This document shows, piece by piece, positions 43,427 through 50,099 of a stretch of 64,000 bases of DNA. The notes beneath the pieces were generated by a model, which ran no database searches, was not told where the DNA came from, and saw only the letters and a program-made list of their open reading frames with translations. Source of the stretch: an uncultured Prevotellaceae bacterium (lineage in GTDB: Bacteria; Bacteroidota; Bacteroidia; Bacteroidales; Bacteroidaceae); contig CACZVX010000001.1 of assembly GCA_902784755.1 (NCBI GenBank), positions 33,547 through 97,546 on the forward strand. Direction: 5' to 3'. Positions within the stretch are counted from its first letter, which is position 1, and each line of letters opens with the position of its first letter. The position numbers were made by a program, and so were the translations under genes.

Positions 43427-46369
43427 ATGAAATTTACTAAACTTTTACTATCAGTTGTACTGTCTTCTAGTGCCCTTTTTGCACAGGCTTCAGTGACAAA
43501 GGACGGAAACCGTGTAATGCTTAAGTTGGATAATCCCGCAAAAAATGGCCCCGCCTTGGTTTGTCTGGAAGTCATCAGCGACAACATTATCCGTGTGCAG
43601 GCCACTTCTGAAAATCAGTTGCCGCAGAAGCAGCAGAGTCTGATGATTGTTCCCCAGACCTCAAAGGCCAAGTTTACAACTACCGAAGACGATAATTCCT
43701 ACCTCGTGAAGGCCCAGAACGTGACGGCTCGTGTGGATAAGAAAAACGGACGCGTCACTTTCTTTGATGCCCAGGGAAAACAGCTGGCACAGGAGGCTGA
43801 GGACGGAAAGACCTTCAAGCCTTTCCGTGTTCCTGAACGTGAAATCGGTATCGGAACGATTCCCGAAGAGCAGCGCAACGGCCTTTCCTGGACCCTGAAG
43901 TTCAATCCCCAGCAGGAGGCACTTTATGGTTTGGGACAGCATCAGGCTGGGGAACTCAATATGAAGGGCAAGAACGAAGACCTCTTCCAGTATAACACGA
44001 AGGTGAGCATTCCTTTCGTGCTTTCCACCAATGGCTACGGCATTCTGTGGGACAGCTACAGCTATTGCCGCTTTGGAAATCCTAAAGATTACCTGCAGCT
44101 CAACCGTGCTTTCAAGCTTTACGACAAGTATGGTAAGGCAGGACATCTTACGGGAACCTATGTGGATAAGAATGGCAAGAAGATTGTACGTGGAGAGGAC
44201 TCCATCTATTTCGAATTCGATACCCCTGCAGCTTCTGCCATTGCCAATCAGACAGAACCTGGAGGCATCAAGAATCTCCCGAAGGACTTCCGCATGAAGG
44301 GTGCCAATGTAGTCTATGAAGGTTTCGTGGAGGCTTCCAAGACCGAACTCTATCAGTTCATTCTCTATTATGCCGGTTATATGAAGGTGTATATCGGAGG
44401 CGAGGAAGTCGTTCCCGAGCGATGGCGTACGGCCTGGAACCCTAACACCTGGAAGTTCACGGCTCCATTGAAACAGGGAGTGAAGACGCAGCTTCGCATT
44501 GAGTGGCAGCCCGATGGCGATGTCTCTTATTGCGGTCTCCGTGTCTCTGAGCCTCGCAGCCGACAAGAGCGTGAGCAGCTTTGCATCTGGAGTGAGATGA
44601 GTCGCGACATGGATTATTATTTCATTGCCGGCGAGAACTTCGACAAGATCATTTCCGGCTATCGCACCCTGACAGGTAAGGCTCCTGTTTATCCCAAATG
44701 GGTGCTCGGTTTCTGGCAGAGTCGTGAGCGCTATAAGACACAGTCTGAAGTGGTGGAGACCCTCGCGGAGTTCCGTAAGCGTCAGATTCCCGTGGATAAC
44801 ATTGTACAGGACTGGAACTACTGGAAACTGGATTCTTGGGGTGACCACACCTTTGAGGCTTCGCGCTATCCTAATCCACAGCAGATGCTCGACCAGGTGC
44901 ACATGATGGGAGGTCGCTTCATGATCAGCGTATGGCCGAAGTTCTACGATACTGTAGATAACTACAAGGCCCTCGATGCCAAGGGATGGATTTATCATCA
45001 GGCCATAAGCGACGACATCCACGACTGGTTGGGCTTCCGTGGCTCTTTCTATGATGCCTATGATGCTGGTGCCCGTAAGATGTTCTGGGATCAGATGGAC
45101 AAGTGCCTCTATTCGAAATACAACAAAGGCATCGATGCATGGTGGATGGATGCTTCAGAACCTAATGTGCGCGACTGCACCCCCATGTGGTATCGCAAGG
45201 CTTTGAGTGGTCCCACGGCCATGGGTTCTTCAACGGAATACTTCAATGCTTACAGCACAGTGAATGCTGATGCCATCTACAACGGGCAGCGTTCCGTCTT
45301 CAAGGGTAAGGCCGATGAGCCTCGTGTCTTCCTCCTCACCCGTAGCGGCTTTGCCGGAGAACAGCGTTACTCTACAGCCACTTGGAGCGGTGATATTGCC
45401 ACCCGTTGGGAGGATATGCGCGCGCAGATGACGGCAGGCCTGAACTATTGTATGTCGGGAATTCCTTTCTGGGGTATGGATCAGGGCGGCTTCTGTGTGG
45501 AAGACCGTTATGTGGCAGCTCAGCAGGTGTTCGACAAGACAGGAGTGGAGAACGCTGACCTCACCGAATGGCGGGAGTTACAGGCACGCTGGAACCAGTT
45601 CGGATGCTTCATTCCGCTCTATCGTGCGCATGGTCAGTGGCCGTTGCGTGAGGTTTGGAACATTGCTCCTGAGAATCATCCCACCTACAAGACCATCCTT
45701 TACTATGACAAGCTGCGCTATCGCATGATGCCTTATCTCTACAGTATGGCAGGATGGGCGCATCTTTCTGACTACACGCTGATGCGTGCACTTGTGATGG
45801 ACTTCCAGGATGATGAGCTGGTCTATGACATTAAGGACCAGTGGATGTTTGGCCCTGCCTTCATGGCTTGTCCTGTGGCTCAGTACAAGGCCCGCAACCG
45901 CAAGGTTTATTTCCCCAAGGCCAGCGGCTGGTATAATCTCTATGACGGTGAGTTCATCGAGGGTGGACAAAGTCTCATTGTCGATGCTCCCTTTGAGCAG
46001 ATGCCCGTCTATGTACGTGAAGGCTCCATTGTTCCCTTCGGTCCTGAGATTCAGTATGTGGATGAGAAGCCTGCCGACAACATCACGCTTTATGTCTATG
46101 CCGGAAGTGATGGCAGCTTCCTGCTCTATGAGGATGAAGGCATCAACTACAACTACGAGAAAGGAAAGTTCGCCACTATTGATATTCGTTACGACGACGC
46201 CTCTAAGACCGTCAGCTTCGGCAAGCGTCAGGGCAGTTTTACCGGTATGCTGAAGAGTCGCACTTTCAACATTGTGCTCGTCTCCAGGGACAAGCCGCAG
46301 GCCCTCGATTTCAATGCAAAGGGTAGGGTGGTGACCTATACCGGAAAACCATTGCGTGTAACGCTTTAA
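43427..46369 (+). CDS. GH31 glycosidase with PA14 domain, probable alpha-xylosidase
   Basis: A 980-aa exported enzyme with signal peptide (MKFTKLLLSVVLSSSALFAQA). An N-terminal beta domain contains LYGLGQHQAGELNMKGK. A PA14 domain is inserted at about residues 275-375 (MKGANVVYEGFVEASKTELYQFILYYAGYMKVYIGGEEVV). The GH31 barrel carries the nucleophile Asp575 in AWWMDASEP and a downstream acid region WSGDIATRWEDMRAQM. A PA14 insert at this site is known from alpha-xylosidases acting on xyloglucan oligosaccharides, such as BoGH31A and CjXyl31A, so removal of alpha-1,6-xylose is the best guess; alpha-glucosidase is the alternative. The GH2 gene starts 11 bp later. Confidence 0.88.
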   Translation: MKFTKLLLSVVLSSSALFAQASVTKDGNRVMLKLDNPAKNGPALVCLEVISDNIIRVQATSENQLPQKQQSLMIVPQTSKAKFTTTEDDNSYLVKAQNVTARVDKKNGRVTFFDAQGKQLAQEAEDGKTFKPFRVPEREIGIGTIPEEQRNGLSWTLKFNPQQEALYGLGQHQAGELNMKGKNEDLFQYNTKVSIPFVLSTNGYGILWDSYSYCRFGNPKDYLQLNRAFKLYDKYGKAGHLTGTYVDKNGKKIVRGEDSIYFEFDTPAASAIANQTEPGGIKNLPKDFRMKGANVVYEGFVEASKTELYQFILYYAGYMKVYIGGEEVVPERWRTAWNPNTWKFTAPLKQGVKTQLRIEWQPDGDVSYCGLRVSEPRSRQEREQLCIWSEMSRDMDYYFIAGENFDKIISGYRTLTGKAPVYPKWVLGFWQSRERYKTQSEVVETLAEFRKRQIPVDNIVQDWNYWKLDSWGDHTFEASRYPNPQQMLDQVHMMGGRFMISVWPKFYDTVDNYKALDAKGWIYHQAISDDIHDWLGFRGSFYDAYDAGARKMFWDQMDKCLYSKYNKGIDAWWMDASEPNVRDCTPMWYRKALSGPTAMGSSTEYFNAYSTVNADAIYNGQRSVFKGKADEPRVFLLTRSGFAGEQRYSTATWSGDIATRWEDMRAQMTAGLNYCMSGIPFWGMDQGGFCVEDRYVAAQQVFDKTGVENADLTEWRELQARWNQFGCFIPLYRAHGQWPLREVWNIAPENHPTYKTILYYDKLRYRMMPYLYSMAGWAHLSDYTLMRALVMDFQDDELVYDIKDQWMFGPAFMACPVAQYKARNRKVYFPKASGWYNLYDGEFIEGGQSLIVDAPFEQMPVYVREGSIVPFGPEIQYVDEKPADNITLYVYAGSDGSFLLYEDEGINYNYEKGKFATIDIRYDDASKTVSFGKRQGSFTGMLKSRTFNIVLVSRDKPQALDFNAKGRVVTYTGKPLRVTL

Positions 46370-46380
46370 AACGCTCGAAG

Positions 46381-48951
46381 ATGAAAAGAATCTGCACACT
46401 GCTGTTCATCCTGGCGACTGTCTTTCAAGTAGGACAGGCACGCGAACGGATATGCTTTGATAGTGACTGGCGTTTTGTGTTGGCTGATTCCACGCAAATG
46501 TCAGCAGTTGACTACGACGATTCCCATTGGCGTGTACTTTCCCTGCCTCACGACTGGGCCATTGAAGGCGACTTCTATTCCGGTCATCCTTCAGGTGCCG
46601 GAGGCGGTGCCTTGCCTGGTGGCGTAGGCTGGTATCGGAAGCATTTTAGAGTTGATAGTTTAGAGCGTAGAGTTGAGAGTTATGATTACTCTAAACTTTC
46701 TCCAATAAAAATAGAGTTCGACGGTGTTTACATGAACTCCACCGTTTATGTGAATGGCCGGAAAGTGGGCTTCCGTCCTTACGGCTACAGTTCGTTTGAA
46801 TACGACATCACGGAATACCTTCGTGAAGGCGATAATGTCATCGCTGTTCGTGTGGACAACAGCGACCAGCCTAATTCCCGCTGGTATAGCGGTTGTGGCA
46901 TCTACCGCCATGTATGGCTGACGCAGGTGAGTTCCACCCATGTGGCTCATTGGGGGACCTATGTGACTTCTTCTTTGTCAAAAAACAATAAATCAGCTAT
47001 TTTCAACGTTATGGTAGAAGTAGCGAACAAGACAAAGGATACCCAGGTAACTAATATTCTGTTGGATGCGAATGGCCGTGAGTTAGCGAGAAAAACCGCC
47101 ACAAACGGTAATCATAACTCTCTACTCACCACTCTAAATTCTACACTCTCCATTCAGAATCCTCGTTTGTGGTCACTCAATGACCCTTATATCTATAAGG
47201 TTCGCACCGAAATACGTGTTGGTGATAAAATTGTTGATGTATATGAAACTAACACGGGAGTGAGGAGTTTCCGCTTTGATCCCAAGGCGGGCTTCTCACT
47301 CAATTTGAAACCCATGAAAATCAATGGCGTCTGTGAGCATCACGATTTCGGCTGTCTGGGCGCTGCCCTCAATGAAGATGCGCTCCACCGTAAACTTCTG
47401 AAACTGAAACAGATGGGTGTGAACGCCATCCGTTCCTCTCATAATCCTCCGGCTCCCGAATTACTCAACATGTGCGACACCATGGGACTCATCGTCATGG
47501 ATGAATCATTCGATATGTGGCGGCGCAAGAAGACGCAGAACGACTATGCCCGTTTCTTCGACGAGTGGCATGAGCGTGACTTGGCGGATCTGGTGAAGCG
47601 CGACCGCAATCATCCGTGCATCCTGATGTGGTCTATCGGCAACGAAGTGCTCGAACAATGGTCATCGGCTGAAGCTGATACCCTGACGCTGGAACAGGCA
47701 AACCTCATTCTCAATGCCGGACGCGATGCTTCCACATTGGCGAAGGAAGGAGAACTCAGCGTGAATTCACTTCTGACGCGCCATCTGGCAGAAATCGTGA
47801 AAAAATACGACACCACCCGTCCGATTACGGCAGGATGCAACGAACCCAATCCCAACAACCATCTCTTCAAGAGCGGGGCTATCGACATCATCGGTTTCAA
47901 CTATCATCACCAGTGGGTGAAGGATGTACCGCAGAATTTCCCCGGCAAGCCTTTCTTGATGTCTGAGAGTGTGAGCGCCCTGCAGACGCGCGGCTATTAC
48001 AAGATGCCTTCCGACAGCATCTATGTGGCTCCCAAGGAGTGGTGGCTGCCTTATACCGACCCCACTTTCATGTGTTCGGCCTACGACAATATGCACGCTT
48101 CCTGGAGCTCCACGCACGAGGAGACGTGGGATGTGGTGAAGCACACGCCTTATGTCTGCGGACAGTTCATCTGGACAGGCTTCGACTATATCGGAGAGCC
48201 TACGCCTTATGGCTTCCCTGCACGTAGCTCCTATTTCGGCATCATCGATTTAGCCGGTTTTCCGAAGGACATTTATTATATGTACCAGAGCGAATGGACG
48301 CAGAAGCCTGTGCTCCATCTGTTCCCGCATTGGAACTGGCTTCCCGGACAGGAGATTGATATGTGGTGCTACTACAATAATGCCGATGAGGTGGAGCTCT
48401 ACATCAATGGAAAGAGTCAGGGGGTGAGAAAAAAGACCCCCTCTAGCTCCTCCAGCATAGGGGAAGAACAGGAAGCCCCCCTAAGCAGGGCCGATGGGGG
48501 ATCTCCCTACCATGTTTCTTGGCGTGTGAAATACGAGCCTGGCGAAGTGAAGATTATCGCCCGTAAGGCTGCGGTGAAGAACGGCTATCCGGAGATCTGT
48601 GCGCATCAGACCATCCGTACGGCAGGACAGCCCGATCATCTGCGTCTCACTTTCGACTACAAGGGCAAGACCACTACCTTCGTGAATGTGGAGGTTGTGG
48701 ATAAGGACGGTAATCTCTGTCCATGGGCAGAAAACCAGATTTATTTCGAGACCACCGACGGTCTGAAGGTCATCGGCACCGATAACGGTTGTCAGACCTC
48801 CATGGAGCGTTTCAAAGATCCTCACCGCAAAGCCTTCTTTGGCAAGTGCCTGGTCGTCTTGCAAGGCAAAGGAGAACTTACGGCACAAGCCCAAGGCCTG
48901 AAAGACGGAAAGTTAGAAGTGATAAGTGATAAGTCAGAACGTCATCGTTAA
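46381..48951 (+). CDS. GH2 glycosidase, probable beta-galactosidase, carrying repeat-derived inserts
   Basis: An 856-aa exported enzyme with signal peptide (MKRICTLLFILATVFQVGQA). In order: sugar-binding domain (about 25-185), Ig-like domain (about 190-310), TIM barrel with acid/base Glu422 (SIGNEVLE) and nucleophile Glu529 (LMSESVSAL), then two C-terminal beta domains (DUF4982 type and later). Four parts of the protein are coded by low-complexity DNA of intergenic-repeat type: residues about 88-108, 242-260, 682-710 and the C-terminal end KLEVISDKSERHR. All keep the frame, and the active site is intact. In a xyloglucan-like pathway it would remove galactose from side chains. It lies 11 bp after the GH31 gene. 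Confidence 0.88.
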   Translation: MKRICTLLFILATVFQVGQARERICFDSDWRFVLADSTQMSAVDYDDSHWRVLSLPHDWAIEGDFYSGHPSGAGGGALPGGVGWYRKHFRVDSLERRVESYDYSKLSPIKIEFDGVYMNSTVYVNGRKVGFRPYGYSSFEYDITEYLREGDNVIAVRVDNSDQPNSRWYSGCGIYRHVWLTQVSSTHVAHWGTYVTSSLSKNNKSAIFNVMVEVANKTKDTQVTNILLDANGRELARKTATNGNHNSLLTTLNSTLSIQNPRLWSLNDPYIYKVRTEIRVGDKIVDVYETNTGVRSFRFDPKAGFSLNLKPMKINGVCEHHDFGCLGAALNEDALHRKLLKLKQMGVNAIRSSHNPPAPELLNMCDTMGLIVMDESFDMWRRKKTQNDYARFFDEWHERDLADLVKRDRNHPCILMWSIGNEVLEQWSSAEADTLTLEQANLILNAGRDASTLAKEGELSVNSLLTRHLAEIVKKYDTTRPITAGCNEPNPNNHLFKSGAIDIIGFNYHHQWVKDVPQNFPGKPFLMSESVSALQTRGYYKMPSDSIYVAPKEWWLPYTDPTFMCSAYDNMHASWSSTHEETWDVVKHTPYVCGQFIWTGFDYIGEPTPYGFPARSSYFGIIDLAGFPKDIYYMYQSEWTQKPVLHLFPHWNWLPGQEIDMWCYYNNADEVELYINGKSQGVRKKTPSSSSSIGEEQEAPLSRADGGSPYHVSWRVKYEPGEVKIIARKAAVKNGYPEICAHQTIRTAGQPDHLRLTFDYKGKTTTFVNVEVVDKDGNLCPWAENQIYFETTDGLKVIGTDNGCQTSMERFKDPHRKAFFGKCLVVLQGKGELTAQAQGLKDGKLEVISDKSERHR
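46645..46701 (+). repeat. in-frame low-complexity repeat in the GH2 gene (insert 1)
   Basis: DNA made of TTTAGAGTTGATAGTTTAGA-type phrases, ending in an inverted ACTCTAAACTTTCTCC. It codes about residues 88-108 (RVDSLERRVESYDYSKLS). The same phrase family is intergenic at 33400-33475. Confidence 0.65.
47108..47160 (+). repeat. in-frame low-complexity repeat in the GH2 gene (insert 2)
   Basis: CTCT-rich phrases (TACTCACCACTCTAAATTCT and similar) code NHNSLLTTLNSTLSIQ. Closely related DNA at 51690-51736 in the second GH31 gene codes NHNSTFSTLHSPLPG. Confidence 0.7.
48425..48506 (+). repeat. in-frame C/G-rich repeat in the GH2 gene (insert 3)
   Basis: A C-rich then G-rich stretch (CCCCCTCTAGCTCCTCCAGC ... 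GGGGAAGAACAGGAAGCCCC ... GATGGGGGATCTCCC), typical of an intergenic hairpin repeat, codes KTPSSSSSIGEEQEAPLSRA and following residues before YHVSWRVKYEPGEV. Confidence 0.65.
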
Positions 48952-49012
48952 AAACTATGTTTCTTTGTGTTCCGTAAAATAAGTCATAGTAAAAAAAGTA
49001 ACAAAAATAACC

Positions 49013-49996
49013 ATGAAGACAAACATCTTACGTGTCGGCGTTATTGGCGCTGGAGTGATTGCAGGAAAGATAGCTTCCACTTTGAAAGATCTGGAAGGAG
49101 TCGCTAATTTTGCCGTGGCCTCAAGGTCACTCGAAAAGGCTGAGAAATTCGCCGCCCAATGGGGCTTTGAGCGTGCTTACGGCTCCTATGCCGAGTTGCT
49201 TGACGATCCCGATGTGGACCTTGCCTATATCGCCACACCCCACAGTCATCACTTCGAGGTGACGCGGGAAGCCATCCTCAAGGGCAAACCCTGTCTTGTG
49301 GAGAAGGCTTTCATGGCTAACTACCGACAGAGTAAGGAAATCATCGATTTGGCCCGTGAGCGCAAGGTGTTTGTTGCAGAGGCCATCTGGACGCGCTATC
49401 AGCCAGCCCTTAAGATGATTAAGGACCTTTTGGCCGCGAATCGAATCGGCAAGCCTCAGTTCATTACCGCTTCCATCGGTTATCCCATGCTTCATAAGGA
49501 GCGCATTCTCCGTGCCGATCTCTGTGGCGGCGCCCTCCTGGATGTGGGTGTCTATGCCATCAATTTCGTACGTATGTTCTGCGATGCCAATATAGAGCGT
49601 ATCCATTCCCAGTGCACAAAGTCCGACACCGGTATGGACCTTCAGAACACCGCCTCCTTCGTTTTCGAAAACGGTATGATGGCCAACATCCAGTCGTCGG
49701 CAACGGTGGTAGGTGACAACCAGGGCATCATCTGGGGAACGGAAGCCTGTCTGGCTGTGGACGACATTAACAATCCGCAGGTCATCAGCATCTACGGTCG
49801 CAATCATGTGTTGCAGAAGGAAATCCGTGTGCCTGCCCAGATCACTGGTTATGAATACGAGTTCCTGGCTTGTAAGGAGGCCCTGGCCAACAACTTGACC
49901 GAGTCCCCCTATATGCCCCTCGATGAAACCCTCACCATCATGCAGATCATGGACGATTTGAGGAAAGAGTGGGGCGTCGTTTATCCGATGGATTAA
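49013..49996 (+). CDS. Gfo/Idh/MocA oxidoreductase, D-xylose/dihydrodiol dehydrogenase type
   Basis: A 327-aa cytoplasmic NAD(P)-dependent oxidoreductase. The Rossmann motif is RVGVIGAGVIAGKIA, followed by VASRSLEKAEKFAAQWGFERAYGSYAELLDDPDVDLAYIATPHSHH, a landmark of the dimeric dihydrodiol/D-xylose dehydrogenase group. The usual EKP is EKA here (VEKAFMANYRQ). Residues GGALLDVGVYAINFVRMF line the active site. No signal peptide. Between two probable alpha-xylosidase genes, oxidation of released xylose to xylonolactone is an attractive role, but it is inferred; other sugar oxidations are possible. Confidence 0.85.
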   Translation: MKTNILRVGVIGAGVIAGKIASTLKDLEGVANFAVASRSLEKAEKFAAQWGFERAYGSYAELLDDPDVDLAYIATPHSHHFEVTREAILKGKPCLVEKAFMANYRQSKEIIDLARERKVFVAEAIWTRYQPALKMIKDLLAANRIGKPQFITASIGYPMLHKERILRADLCGGALLDVGVYAINFVRMFCDANIERIHSQCTKSDTGMDLQNTASFVFENGMMANIQSSATVVGDNQGIIWGTEACLAVDDINNPQVISIYGRNHVLQKEIRVPAQITGYEYEFLACKEALANNLTESPYMPLDETLTIMQIMDDLRKEWGVVYPMD

Positions 49997-50050
49997 TAAA
50001 AGAGACCCACCTAAATCCTCCCTGTATAGAGGCCTCTTTTTCAGTGGCCT

Positions 50051-50082
50051 CCTTATCAAGGGGCTCAAAACGTCATAGTCAT
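50051..50082 (-). repeat. 32-bp dispersed repeat, copy A
   Basis: Identical over 32 bp, in inverted orientation, to 58698-58729. It contains ATGACTATGACG and a small hairpin part CCCCTTGATAAGG. It ends 17 bp before the second GH31 start codon. The gap 49997-50050 holds similar C/T-rich phrases. Confidence 0.8.
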
Positions 50083-50099
50083 CGTTTAAACCATACAAT

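Noticed and set aside
43661-45022. 453-codon open frame antisense to the first GH31 gene
   Set aside because: It mirrors the codon pattern of a well-supported GH31 gene, has no recognisable domain and no promoter or start signals.
49127-50098. 323-codon open frame antisense to the oxidoreductase gene
   Set aside because: Fully covered by the Gfo/Idh/MocA gene; the translation has no family features and runs into intergenic repeats.
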